In this document: in pieces, positions 7,477 through 15,750 of the stretch
How the letters are laid out: each line of letters starts with the position of its first letter
How positions within the stretch are numbered: the stretch's first letter is position 1
Origin: an uncultured Pseudomonadota bacterium
GTDB taxonomy: Bacteria > Desulfobacterota > Binatia > Binatales > Binataceae
Direction of reading: 5' to 3'
NCBI GenBank assembly: GCA_937889395.1
Contig: CALAOW010000027.1
Location: 1 to 33,453, forward strand
DNA length: 33,453 nucleotides
Notes under the pieces: model-generated
Databases searched by the model: none
What the model was told of the DNA's origin: nothing
Seen by the model: the letters and a program-made list of their open reading frames with translations, nothing else
Made by a program: the position numbers and the translations under genes

Positions 7477-7860
7477 ATGCCTCGACAGAAAGCCTCTCGC
7501 GGAACGGTATCGGCATTCCAACAAGTACAGCGCCAAGCGCGCACTCTGCTCATGAATCTGCGCAAAGACATCCGCTTGAAAGAGTCGCTACTGAGTAAAC
7601 TCAAAGAAGAGGAAGCGCGGCTGGGATCGTTGATCGGTCGTGGGGGCGGTGGAGCGAAAGCGGTCAGCGGCGGGCCACGCGGCCGGGTCAATTGGCGCAG
7701 CGTGCTTTCGGCGCTTCCCAAGCAGTTCAAGGCCGCCGACGTGCGCAACGTGCGGGGACTCAAGCAGAAGCGGCCGTCGGAGATATTTGCGGCGATCACG
7801 CGATGGATCGATGCCGGAGCTGCAAGGCGAAGGGCACGCGGAGTATACGAAAGAGTCTAA
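7477..7860 (+). CDS. Small basic hypothetical protein, coiled coil plus basic C-terminal domain
   Basis: A 127-residue protein whose ATG follows a strong AAAGGAG site. I do not recognise a named family. Three parts can be seen: a charged helical segment likely to form a coiled coil (about 18-52, with LRKDIRLKESLLSKLKEEEA), a glycine-rich linker (about 53-68), and a C-terminal segment of about 58 residues (VNWRSVLSALPKQF, VRNVRGLKQKRPSEIF, ITRWIDAGAARRRARG) that looks like a compact helical or winged-helix nucleic-acid-binding unit. The layout is that of H-NS-like nucleoid proteins, without the H-NS sequence motifs. It is a single gene with AT-rich DNA upstream and a hairpin terminator downstream. 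A DNA- or RNA-binding role is inference. Confidence 0.75.
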   Translation: MPRQKASRGTVSAFQQVQRQARTLLMNLRKDIRLKESLLSKLKEEEARLGSLIGRGGGGAKAVSGGPRGRVNWRSVLSALPKQFKAADVRNVRGLKQKRPSEIFAAITRWIDAGAARRRARGVYERV

Positions 7861-7910
7861 CCGAGGCTTCGCGCGTACCGGCGGCAATGCGGTATCGCGC
7901 AATGAGAGCA

Positions 7911-7963
7911 GAGTTGAGCGGCGCCGCGAATCATCAGCTGCGCCGTTTTCTATTGCTCAATTC
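7911..7963 (+). terminator. Composite hairpin terminator after the small basic protein gene
   Basis: The inner stem CGGCGC (7919-7924) pairs with GCGCCG (7940-7945) and is followed at once by TTTT and a T-rich stretch, the form of an intrinsic terminator. An outer arm, GAGTTGAGC (7911-7919), can pair with GCTCAATTC (7955-7963) with one G-T pair. It competes with or extends the inner stem and would also allow reading from the other strand. It lies 50 bases after the stop at 7860. Confidence 0.55.
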
Positions 7964-8096
7964 ATCTGAAGTTTCGCAGCGTCGTTGTGCGTTCCAATTG
8001 TGCTCCGAATAAACTCCGCGCATCGAAGTGACAGCAACGCAAGGTTGCTATAAGTTTGTTCTGAAATCTCATTCGCGTGCGAAAGAGTCAGACTAC

Positions 8097-9131
8097 ATGG
8101 CCGTGATGACGATTGAATGGCGGGCGGACACCGTCCGTATGATCGATCAGCGCCTGCTTCCCGCGCGCGAGGTAATTCGAACCTATCGCGACTACCGTGG
8201 CGTCGCGCGAGCTATCCGCACGATGGTGATTCGCGGCGCACCCGCAATCGGCGTTGCCGCTGCCATGGGCGTCGCGCTCGGCATCAAGGGCACCGCGGGC
8301 GCGAAGGCGAGAAAACGCTTCGCGCTGGTCGCAAAAGCACTCACGGCCACGCGGCCAACCGCAGTAAACCTGGCGTGGGCAGTGGATCGAATGGGCCGCG
8401 TCCTCGACGACAGCCTCTCGCTCGACGCGGCAGAATTGTTTCGCCGCATGCGCGCGGAGGCGATCGCGATTTACCATGAAGACCTGGCGGCGAATCGCGC
8501 GCTGGGCCGGTTCGGCGCCGAACTCATCGGAGACCCGGCCACAGTGTTGACGCATTGCAACGCCGGCGCGCTGGCGACGGCTGGATACGGGACGGCGCTC
8601 GGGGTGGTCCGCGCCGCTCGCGACGCGGGCAAAAAGATCCGGGTGTTCGCCGACGAGACGCGGCCATTTTTGCAGGGCTCGCGCCTGACCGCGTGGGAAC
8701 TGCACAAAGATCGGATACCGGTGACGGTGATCGCTGACAACATGGCGGCAACGGTGCTCTCGCAGAACAAGATCGATTGCGTCGTGGTGGGAACAGATCG
8801 CACGGCAGCCAACGGCGACGTCGCGAACAAAATCGGCACCTACCCCCTGGCGGTGATGGCGCGGCGCCACGGCGTGCCATTTTACGTCGCGGCGCCGCTG
8901 TCCTCGATCGACCTGGACTGTCCCGACGGCGCGGCGATACCGATCGAAGAGCGCTCGGGCCGCGAGCTCACCGAGTTCGGCGGCAAGCAGATCGCGCCGA
9001 AGGGCGTCAGCACGTATAACCCCGCGTTCGATGTCACGCCGGCCGAGCTGGTGACCGCGATCATCACCGAACGCGGCGTCGCGTATCCGCCGTACACGCA
9101 GAGTTTGCGCGCGCTGAAACTTGGACGATAA
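8097..9131 (+). CDS. mtnA: S-methyl-5-thioribose-1-phosphate isomerase
   Basis: A 344-residue member of the MtnA family, related to the eIF2B alpha/beta/delta fold. It converts methylthioribose 1-phosphate to methylthioribulose 1-phosphate in the methionine salvage pathway. RGAPAIG is present near residue 45. Cys154 (LTHCNAGALATAG) and Asp234 (VGTDRTAANGDVANK) are the catalytic pair, with the same 80-residue spacing as Cys160/Asp240 of Bacillus subtilis MtnA. ADETRPFLQGSRLTAWEL is also conserved. The start is placed at ATG 8097, just before IEWRADTV; an upstream start at 8028 would add residues the family lacks. No other methionine salvage gene is in the window. The gene converges on the DUF7064-type gene. 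Confidence 0.95.
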   Translation: MAVMTIEWRADTVRMIDQRLLPAREVIRTYRDYRGVARAIRTMVIRGAPAIGVAAAMGVALGIKGTAGAKARKRFALVAKALTATRPTAVNLAWAVDRMGRVLDDSLSLDAAELFRRMRAEAIAIYHEDLAANRALGRFGAELIGDPATVLTHCNAGALATAGYGTALGVVRAARDAGKKIRVFADETRPFLQGSRLTAWELHKDRIPVTVIADNMAATVLSQNKIDCVVVGTDRTAANGDVANKIGTYPLAVMARRHGVPFYVAAPLSSIDLDCPDGAAIPIEERSGRELTEFGGKQIAPKGVSTYNPAFDVTPAELVTAIITERGVAYPPYTQSLRALKLGR

Positions 9132-9161
9132 TCCGATTACCCAACGCGAGCGACGCGCCGC

Positions 9162-10181
9162 CTACTCGTCAAACTGATCCAGGTACTCGGAAAGTCCATA
9201 GCCAATCTTGCCGTCCCAGTTCCATTCGGTCATACCTTCTGCGATTCGAGTGACTACACCGGCGCGCCGGTTGCGCAGCGGAATCATCGATAGCACTTTG
9301 CCGGTAATGACTATTGGCGCTCCACCGTCAGCGGTCTCACAGGTCACCCTGATCTTATCGTGCAGCTGCTGCTCGCCGATGAATTCCGTTTGAACATCGA
9401 CCTTCACGATATTGAGAATCGGTTGGCCTTTGCGCGCAATGAATCCTCCCGGGCGTTCGCTGCCGTCGCGATTCACCGTGATTGTGGCCATCGCGCCAAG
9501 ACCCTCATCGAAGTTCATCGTAAGCCATCGGTAGAACTTGGGCGCCTGCCAATAGCGCGGCCCCCAGCTATGATCGCGCAGACCAAGCGCGTCGATCTTG
9601 AACTCGCGTTCCGCGCCGCCGGTCGTAAGCACGAGTTTTCCCGTAGCGCGGCCGAGCTGTTCCAGGTGCCCCTTGGCGAATTGAGTTTCGGGGTCAGCGG
9701 AAACCTTCGGCGAGACCCATTGATCTCCACTTTTTTCGCGCACTTCGCCGCCCCATCCGGGAGAGACCGCCACATAGTCAATTTTGAGCGCCGCTTGCGA
9801 GTATGGATTATTTTTGAACGCCTTGGCTGGATCGGCCATCTCGAGCGGATTCTTCAGAATGCAGAGTTTGCCATTGTAGCTGACGCGATGGCGTTCGAAC
9901 GGCTTGATGACTTCGAACTTTGCGCCGCCGGCGTTGTGAGCGTCGTTGTTCTTGATCTCGGGCCGCTGAAACATGAAGCCGACGGTTCCGTCCGGCAGGT
10001 ACAGGCAGGCGGTCATTTCGGCGTAACCTTCGTTTGCGCGATTGCCCAGTCTGATGAAACCGCCGAGGCGCTGACCACGATCGTAGAAATTATAGTATGC
10101 GCTCTCGTTGTAGTTAGACTCGCCGGTGTTGGGATGCATCAGGTCGTCTTGATCAAGTAGTACTACTTTGAGTTCAGGCAT
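9162..10181 (-). CDS. DUF7064/DUF7065-type protein (CrtC/AttH-like lipocalin fold suspected)
   Basis: A 339-residue soluble protein with no signal peptide. The motif GLRDHSWGPRYW (about residues 200-211), followed by WLTMNFDEG, is characteristic of uncharacterised proteins that look like the beta-rich hydroxyneurosporene-synthase/AttH group. I know of no established reaction. ATG 10181 lies three bases after the stop of the DUF6285 gene, with AAGGAG inside the end of that gene, so the two are translationally linked. The phosphotransferase is next upstream. This trio often accompanies acyl-CoA metabolism genes, which suggests a role in handling a lipid or aromatic acid. The family assignment is from memory of the motif and should be confirmed with a profile search. 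Confidence 0.65.
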   Translation of the reverse strand: MPELKVVLLDQDDLMHPNTGESNYNESAYYNFYDRGQRLGGFIRLGNRANEGYAEMTACLYLPDGTVGFMFQRPEIKNNDAHNAGGAKFEVIKPFERHRVSYNGKLCILKNPLEMADPAKAFKNNPYSQAALKIDYVAVSPGWGGEVREKSGDQWVSPKVSADPETQFAKGHLEQLGRATGKLVLTTGGAEREFKIDALGLRDHSWGPRYWQAPKFYRWLTMNFDEGLGAMATITVNRDGSERPGGFIARKGQPILNIVKVDVQTEFIGEQQLHDKIRVTCETADGGAPIVITGKVLSMIPLRNRRAGVVTRIAEGMTEWNWDGKIGYGLSEYLDQFDE

Positions 10182-10184
10182 TAG

Positions 10185-10610
10185 TCAGATCTCCTTGTTC
10201 GCGTTGCGAATTGCGATGTCGCTCTCGAGGTAGCGCGGATTCGCGATACGCAGTTTGTCCTCGACGCTCTGGCGCACAACCGCAAGTACTTCCCCCCGCC
10301 TAGCGCCCTCGTCCGCCTCGCCCGCGCGAATCTTCGCGGTCAACTCCTCGCCCATGCCGGCAGCGGCGGCGCGCAGATCGTCGAGGCTGTGCAGATGCGG
10401 CGCGTCGTGCCCGAGCAGCCGCGCAAGCGCCTTCACCTCGCTGCGAACCAGCGGATCTTCCAGTTTTATTTCACGCGCGACGATTCGCATGACGTTGGCA
10501 ACCACTCGCGCATGGAACTGACGCGCGCCTTCAATTGCCGGAACGACTTCGCGATCGACAAAGTCGGCGGCCGCTTCGAGCAATTCAACTGAAGTGGGGC
10601 GGTCCTGCAT
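10185..10610 (-). CDS. DUF6285 domain-containing protein
   Basis: A 141-residue, mainly helical protein. The opening MQDRPTSVELLEAAADFVDREVVPAIEG, together with FHARVVANVMRIVAREI, is the hallmark of DUF6285. This family is known mainly as the partner gene of APH-like phosphotransferases and acyl-CoA dehydrogenases in actinobacteria and proteobacteria. The gene lies 63 bases downstream of such a phosphotransferase and three bases upstream of the DUF7064-type gene. Its function is unknown. A small subunit or stability partner of the phosphotransferase is a reasonable inference from the constant pairing. Confidence 0.8.
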   Translation of the reverse strand: MQDRPTSVELLEAAADFVDREVVPAIEGARQFHARVVANVMRIVAREIKLEDPLVRSEVKALARLLGHDAPHLHSLDDLRAAAAGMGEELTAKIRAGEADEGARRGEVLAVVRQSVEDKLRIANPRYLESDIAIRNANKEI

Positions 10611-10673
10611 ATTGATTACTCACATTACGGTTGACTAATTGGTAAACGGCCATCGACGCGAATTACCATGTTG

Positions 10674-11693
10674 CTATTCGATCAAATTCAACAGCTCGAG
10701 CTCCGTTTCGGCAGTCCGCCGTCCGATACTGGCCAGTTCGACGCTTTTTACGAATCCGTCGATATGGGTGCGGGCCTGGCTGATGGTGATTATGCCCCAA
10801 CGCAGATTGCCGAAGACCTCCCAGAATCGAGCCGCTTCGGGATCAACGGCGACGCCACTGGCTTTTTCGTAGGCGTGGAAAAAATCCTCGCGAGAGCCAA
10901 GCCCTCCGACCGGCTTCTGATCATTACCGAAGCGCCACGCCCGCACGCACATCCAGCCGACATCCTCCATGGGATCGCCGAGATGCGCCAACTCCCAATC
11001 GAGAATCGATCGCACGCCTTCGGGGCCAAAGACAACATTGCCGATTCTATAGTCGCCGTGCACGAGCGTCTTGCGTGGCGTTTTCGGAACGCGCTTCAGA
11101 AGCCATCGGAATGCCAATTCGAAGGCGGGATGCGGTTCGAGCGCGAGGAATCGAAAGGTTTCTTCGTAGCGTTTGACCTCGCTCAGCGCCGCGTTGTCGC
11201 CCGGCTGCGCCAGGAAGTCGAGCTTGTGTTTGACGGGATCGATTCGATGAATCTTCGCGAGGATTTCGGCGAGTTGCGCGGGCATCACTTCGCGCGCGCG
11301 GGCGTAAGTGTCGTCGCGGAGCAGGCGACGCGCCAAAGTTTCACCATCGATCCGCTCCATGATGAAAAATGCGGAACCGAGAACGGCCGGATCTTCCGAA
11401 ACCCAGAACACCTCGGGAACCGGGATGCGTTCTTCGAAGGCGGCCCGGATCACCATGAACTCGTGACGGCGACTGGTGGAGATATTGTGGGCGCCGGGAT
11501 CGCGCCGCAGCACCATCGCGCGCCGACTCGTTTCGCCGCCGCGCTCCATCGCGCAATCGAACGACCAGATCTCGCGCGACGCGCCGCCAGGCATCTTGCG
11601 AAAATTCTCGATCGCGACGCTGTCGAAACGGCCCTCGGTGCGGATGAAGCCGGTCAGCCGCCGGACCATTTCGCCGGGTTCAATTCTCTCCAT
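10674..11693 (-). CDS. APH-like phosphotransferase family protein (ACAD10/11-kinase type)
   Basis: A 339-residue protein with the aminoglycoside/choline-kinase fold. The catalytic loop HGDYRIGN is at about residues 212-219 and the metal-binding DWE (ILDWELAHLGDP) is at 232-234; FFIMERIDGE near 110 is the hinge region. Relatives include the kinase domain fused to acyl-CoA dehydrogenase in ACAD10 and ACAD11, which phosphorylate 4-hydroxy fatty acyl-CoAs. With DUF6285 next door, a hydroxyacyl or alcohol substrate is more likely than an antibiotic. ATG 11693 is chosen; a GTG nine bases upstream is equally possible because GGGAG sits closer to it. The gene is about 80 bases after the permease stop, probably in the same transcript. 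Confidence 0.85.
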   Translation of the reverse strand: MERIEPGEMVRRLTGFIRTEGRFDSVAIENFRKMPGGASREIWSFDCAMERGGETSRRAMVLRRDPGAHNISTSRRHEFMVIRAAFEERIPVPEVFWVSEDPAVLGSAFFIMERIDGETLARRLLRDDTYARAREVMPAQLAEILAKIHRIDPVKHKLDFLAQPGDNAALSEVKRYEETFRFLALEPHPAFELAFRWLLKRVPKTPRKTLVHGDYRIGNVVFGPEGVRSILDWELAHLGDPMEDVGWMCVRAWRFGNDQKPVGGLGSREDFFHAYEKASGVAVDPEAARFWEVFGNLRWGIITISQARTHIDGFVKSVELASIGRRTAETELELLNLIE

Positions 11694-11773
11694 TGCGCGC
11701 ACTCACTCCCGAACTAGAATGAGTATCACGAAATCTTCGCGCTTCGCACACCAGCGACGTGAGCACTTGAGGG

Positions 11774-12586
11774 TCAAGCGCGATGTCCCACTTTCTGCGC
11801 AATCCCATCACCGAGCAGGTTGAAGCCGAGAATCGAAAGCCCGATCGCGAGGCCGGGCGCAGTCGTAAGATGCGGGGCGACGAGCAGGAACGCGCGGCCA
11901 GCGTCAAGCATGTTGCCCCAACTGGGCGTGGGTGGCAGCGCGCCCAGGCCAAGAAATGAAAGCGCGGCTTCGGCGCCGATGATTCCGCCGATTCCGAACG
12001 TCGCCTGCACGGCAAGCGGTCCAACGACGCCGGGGATCAGATGGCGCATCAGCAGGCGCGACCGACTGGCGCCCAGGCTCTGGGCAGCGAGAACGTAGTC
12101 GCGCTCGCGCAAGGTCAGCACTTCGCCGCGCACGATGCGCGCGTAGCCGGTCCATCCCATCGCAGTTAGCGCGATCGCGAGATCGATCAGGCCCGGTCCG
12201 AGAATCGCCGCCAGCGCGATCGCAAGCAGGATTCCCGGAAAGGCGAGGACGATATCCACGCCGCGCATTACCAGGTTGTCGATGCGACCGCCTGACAGCG
12301 CGGCGGTTGCGCCAATCAGGCTGCCAACGACGAGCGAGATCAAAACGACGACGGTGGAAATCGAGAGGGAAAGCCGCGCGCCAGACAGGACACGGGCGAG
12401 CACGTCACGGCCGAGCGCGTCGCAACCAAACGGATGCGCGCGGCTGGGCCCGGCGAGCGTGTTTGCAAGGTCGATCGACAAAGGATCGGCGCGAAACAGT
12501 AACGGACCCAGGATCGCAGCGGCAACGATCGCGGCAACAGTAGTCACTCCAATAGCCAGTGACGGATTGCGGACGCGCACGATCAC
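11774..12586 (-). CDS. ABC transporter permease, DppC/OppC type
   Basis: A 270-residue inner-membrane permease of peptide/nickel-type importers. HPFGCDALGRDVLARVLSGARLS, written here only in part, marks the group (HPFGCDALGRDVLAR), and the EAA loop that contacts the ATPase is GASRSRLLMRHLIPG. About six membrane spans are evident, with an N-terminal span before the HPFG motif. The GTG start at 12586 overlaps the TGA of the preceding permease gene (GTGA), a common arrangement for coupled translation; longer in-frame starts would run deep into that gene. It forms a heterodimer with the neighbouring DppB-type permease. No ATPase gene follows. Confidence 0.88.
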   Translation of the reverse strand: MIVRVRNPSLAIGVTTVAAIVAAAILGPLLFRADPLSIDLANTLAGPSRAHPFGCDALGRDVLARVLSGARLSLSISTVVVLISLVVGSLIGATAALSGGRIDNLVMRGVDIVLAFPGILLAIALAAILGPGLIDLAIALTAMGWTGYARIVRGEVLTLRERDYVLAAQSLGASRSRLLMRHLIPGVVGPLAVQATFGIGGIIGAEAALSFLGLGALPPTPSWGNMLDAGRAFLLVAPHLTTAPGLAIGLSILGFNLLGDGIAQKVGHRA

Positions 12587-13503
12587 GAGATTCTCACTCG
12601 CGGGTCTACGATCGCATAAACGAGGTCGGTCGCCATGTTCACGATGACGTAAGTAATCGCGAACGTGAGTACGCATCCCTCGACCACCGGATAGTCGCGC
12701 GCCCCTATCGCGCTAATCAGCAGGCGGCCGATGCCCGGCCACGAAAAAATCATTTCAGTGATGAGCGTGCCGCTCAGCAGCGCGCCCATCTGAAGTCCGA
12801 TGATGGTCACGACGGATGTGAGCGCGTTCTTAAGGCCGTGGCGAACAAGGGCGGCCCGCGCGCTCAACCCCTTGCTGAGCGCGGTGCGCATATAGTCGCT
12901 CTCGCGCACGCGAATCAGGCTCTGGCGCAACATCCGCGCAAGGATCGCGGCAAGCGCGGTGCCAACCGTGACCGCGGGCAGGACCAGATGCTCGAGACCC
13001 CCGCGGCCGGTGAGCGGCAGCCAGCGCAGGTCCAGTGAAAACAAAATCATGAGCAACGGGCCGAGGTAGATGTGCGGAATCGAAATGCCGACAATTGCAA
13101 ATCCCATCGCGCCCAGATCGCCGGCGCCGCCGGGATTTGAACCCGCGATTATTCCCAGCGGAAATGCCAAAAACACGGCGACCAGCATCCCCGCGGCAGC
13201 GAGCTCGATTGTGGCCGGAAAGCGTTCGGCGATGAGACGCGAGACCGGCTTGCGATATGAAATCGATTCACCCAGATCGCCGACGGCGAGTCCACCGAGA
13301 TATGCCGCGTACTGCTCCAGCAGCGGACGGTCGAGGCCCAGCTGATGCCGCATCCCAACAATGTTGGCGGGCGCCGCGGTCTCGCCAAGCATCGCAACCA
13401 CCGGATCGCCCGGCACCAGGTGGATAATCGCGAACGTCAGCGTCGCCACACCGAGCGCGACGGGTACGAGCGCGAGCAAGCGCCGGACCCCGTAATTTAT
13501 CAC
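12583..13503 (-). CDS. ABC transporter permease, DppB/OppB type
   Basis: A 306-residue inner-membrane permease. The N-terminal span (RRLLALVPVALGVATLTF) followed by IIHLVPGDP and the block LGLDRPLLEQYAAYL are typical of DppB/OppB. The EAA-like loop includes ALSKGLSARAALVRHGLKN, and the C-terminal GTLITEMIFSWPGIG is also conserved. GTG 13503 is chosen because it lies four bases after the lipoprotein gene's stop and starts the family-like sequence; a GTG at 13542 would overlap that gene. Neither start has a clear ribosome site, so translational coupling is likely. It works with the DppC-type partner and the binding lipoprotein to import an oligopeptide-like or other solute. Confidence 0.87.
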   Translation of the reverse strand: MINYGVRRLLALVPVALGVATLTFAIIHLVPGDPVVAMLGETAAPANIVGMRHQLGLDRPLLEQYAAYLGGLAVGDLGESISYRKPVSRLIAERFPATIELAAAGMLVAVFLAFPLGIIAGSNPGGAGDLGAMGFAIVGISIPHIYLGPLLMILFSLDLRWLPLTGRGGLEHLVLPAVTVGTALAAILARMLRQSLIRVRESDYMRTALSKGLSARAALVRHGLKNALTSVVTIIGLQMGALLSGTLITEMIFSWPGIGRLLISAIGARDYPVVEGCVLTFAITYVIVNMATDLVYAIVDPRVRIS

Positions 13504-13507
13504 TGGA

Positions 13508-15088
13508 TCACTGCGACGGCTCTCCGCCGCCGCCGGGGCCACTGAGCGTCACCGTCGCGAGCGAACGGAAGCTGCCATTGGGATATGCATCGAAGCCAAC
13601 CAGCCGTCGATTCATCACGGCCACATTGTCGACCCACCACAGCGAAACGTACGGCAGTTCCTCGGCGGCGAGTTGCTGCACCTGTCCGTATATTTCTTTT
13701 CTCGCTTCAGGATCGACAGTACTCATTCCCGCTTCGACCAGGCGATCCATCGCAGGGTTCGAATAGTAACCTCGATTCTGTCCGTGCGGTGGTGTCTTCT
13801 TCGAATCGAATACCATGCAGTAGCTATTCGGATCGTTGATTCCGACCCATTGCAGCGAGGTCAGGTCGAAACTTCCGGCCTGAATGTCCGCATAATAGGT
13901 AGCGAAGTCGAGCGTCCGGATAGTCAGCTCGATGCCCACTCGTTGAAGCATCGCCTGAAATACCTCGCCCAGCCGCGCGCCTTCCGGAGTCGTCTTGTAT
14001 TCGAATCGCAGTCCACGCATTCCGTTGCTTCCGGCCGTATAGCGAGCCTGATCCAGCAATTGACGCGCTTTTTTCGGATCGTAGGAATAGGTAGTGACGT
14101 TGCCATCGTATGCCCAATTCTCGGGCGAGAGCATGCCGGTAGCTATCCGCGCAGTACCACGCAGGATGGTATTGACTATTGTATTGCGATCGATCGCATA
14201 GGCGATGGCGCGACGCACGCGCACGTCGCGCAGGCGGGGATCGCGAAAGTTGAAAGACAGGTATTTGTAGGTCGTGCCGGGAGTTTTGCTGACTTCCAGA
14301 AACTGGTGCGATCCGAGCCACGGCAGCACGTCGTACTCGATATTGTTTCCCGAGAAGTCGCAAACGCCCTCTGCCAGTTCTAGCGCGCGCACGGTAGGGT
14401 CGGGAACGATCTTGAAGAGGATCGATCGTGGTGCGCCTGACGGATAAATACAATAGGGATTGCGCTCGAGCTGCGCAGCTTCATCGCGCGCGTAACCAAC
14501 CATCTGAAACGGACCGCTGCCGATGGGAGCGGCTGCGATTCCTTTTGAGGGCAGCGGAGTACCTGCGGGTACGATACCCTCCGTCGCCAACTCAAGGGCG
14601 GGCGCGTACGGATGCGCGGTGGTCATGACGACCGTGTAGTCGTCGGGCGCATCGATTGACTTCAACTCCTCGATGCCAGCCCGTTTTGCCGACATCGACT
14701 CGGGCGCGAGAATCGAATCGTAAGTGAATATTACGTCGGCCGCCGTCAGTTCGCGGCCGTCGCTAAAGCGCACTCCGTGCTTAAGATGAAAGACAATTTC
14801 CGTTGGCGAAGGACGCTCGATGCGGTCGGCGAGATGGCCGACAAATTGGCCGTTGCGGTCGGTCTTCACCAGCGAATCGAAAATAAGTTCGTTGATACGC
14901 GACGAGGTCGCGTCGGTCGCAAAGCGCGGGTCGGTCGAGGTCGGCGAGGTTTCGATATCGACCTGGATCGTCCCGGGCGAACGATCGGTGCGATAGCGGC
15001 CGCATCCCGCGAGCGCGACGAGCGCCGCCGCAATCTGCGCGACCAATCGCAGCCGAGCAGTGTTTTCGCTGATCCACACGGTGAGCAC
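13508..15088 (-). CDS. Peptide-type ABC transporter substrate-binding lipoprotein (SBP family 5)
   Basis: A 526-residue extracytoplasmic solute-binding protein. The N-terminus has a hydrophobic signal ending in a lipobox, LAGC with Cys29 as the lipidated residue. The body shows family 5 hallmarks: DATSSRINELIFDSLVKTD, LKHGVRFSDGRELTAADV, VRRAIAYAIDRNTIV, and the late PNSYCMVFDSKKTPP region. Such proteins deliver peptides, nickel chelates or other solutes to DppB/DppC-type permeases, which follow directly. The start is GTG at 15088 with no obvious ribosome site; a second GTG nine bases downstream is possible. It is transcribed divergently from the macrodomain gene. The ligand cannot be predicted. 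Confidence 0.9.
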   Translation of the reverse strand: MLTVWISENTARLRLVAQIAAALVALAGCGRYRTDRSPGTIQVDIETSPTSTDPRFATDATSSRINELIFDSLVKTDRNGQFVGHLADRIERPSPTEIVFHLKHGVRFSDGRELTAADVIFTYDSILAPESMSAKRAGIEELKSIDAPDDYTVVMTTAHPYAPALELATEGIVPAGTPLPSKGIAAAPIGSGPFQMVGYARDEAAQLERNPYCIYPSGAPRSILFKIVPDPTVRALELAEGVCDFSGNNIEYDVLPWLGSHQFLEVSKTPGTTYKYLSFNFRDPRLRDVRVRRAIAYAIDRNTIVNTILRGTARIATGMLSPENWAYDGNVTTYSYDPKKARQLLDQARYTAGSNGMRGLRFEYKTTPEGARLGEVFQAMLQRVGIELTIRTLDFATYYADIQAGSFDLTSLQWVGINDPNSYCMVFDSKKTPPHGQNRGYYSNPAMDRLVEAGMSTVDPEARKEIYGQVQQLAAEELPYVSLWWVDNVAVMNRRLVGFDAYPNGSFRSLATVTLSGPGGGGEPSQ

Positions 15089-15185
15089 GCCCGTTTCGGG
15101 TTATTCCCGATTGGCGCGATAATAACAGATTCGATGCGAGACGTTCGCATTTCGCTTTTCCCTTTTCACTGGTTACGAGGTGACG

Positions 15186-15710
15186 ATGAGTAAAGATTGG
15201 CGCGCAAAGATCGGGCTCCGTCAGGGCGACCTTACGGACGCGGATGTGGATGCGATCGTGAATGCCGCGAACAACGACCTGATGCTGGGCGGCGGCGTCG
15301 CGGGCGCGATTCGCGCCAAGGGCGGGCCGGCGATTCAGCAGGAATGCGACCGGATTGGCCCGATTGCACTCGGCGAGGCGGCGATTACGGGCGCGGGGCG
15401 CCTCCGTGCGCGGCACGTAATTCACGCCGCGAGCATGCGGCTGGGAGAATCGACGTCGGAGACGAATCTACGCGCGGCGACGCGCAACTCGCTGATGCGC
15501 GCCAACGAGAACTCGCTCAAGTCGATCGCATTTCCGGCGATCGGCACCGGCATCGCGGGGTTTCCAATCAAGCGATGCGCGCAGGTGATGCTCGAGGAAG
15601 TGCGCGCGCATCTCGGCGGTCCGACGACGCTCGAGCGCATCGACTTTGTGCTCTTCGATCGCTCCTCGCGGGAAGTCTTCGAGCGAGTGCTCGCGGAGAT
15701 GAAGGACTAG
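15186..15710 (+). CDS. Macrodomain protein (ADP-ribose binding, possible O-acetyl-ADP-ribose deacetylase)
   Basis: A 174-residue stand-alone macrodomain. The ADP-ribose binding features are all present: GDLTDADVDAIVNAANN (14-30), the glycine loop LGGGVAGAI (about 34-42) and the phosphate-binding loop PAIGTGIAGFP (about 116-126). Family members bind or hydrolyse ADP-ribose adducts, for example O-acetyl-ADP-ribose or ADP-ribosyl-protein. ATG 15186 is chosen because GAGG ends five bases upstream; a GTG six bases earlier overlaps that site. It is divergent from the peptide-transport operon and convergent with the efflux pump gene. No ADP-ribosyltransferase or sirtuin gene is nearby. Confidence 0.92.
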   Translation: MSKDWRAKIGLRQGDLTDADVDAIVNAANNDLMLGGGVAGAIRAKGGPAIQQECDRIGPIALGEAAITGAGRLRARHVIHAASMRLGESTSETNLRAATRNSLMRANENSLKSIAFPAIGTGIAGFPIKRCAQVMLEEVRAHLGGPTTLERIDFVLFDRSSREVFERVLAEMKD

Positions 15711-15750
15711 CGCGAGGTCAATTTGAAGCTCGGCTATTAGGCAGAGAGTC

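Noticed and set aside
10674-11693. Aminoglycoside resistance gene reading of the APH-like protein
   Set aside because: The DUF6285 partner and sequence style point to the ACAD10/11-like metabolic kinases rather than antibiotic phosphotransferases.
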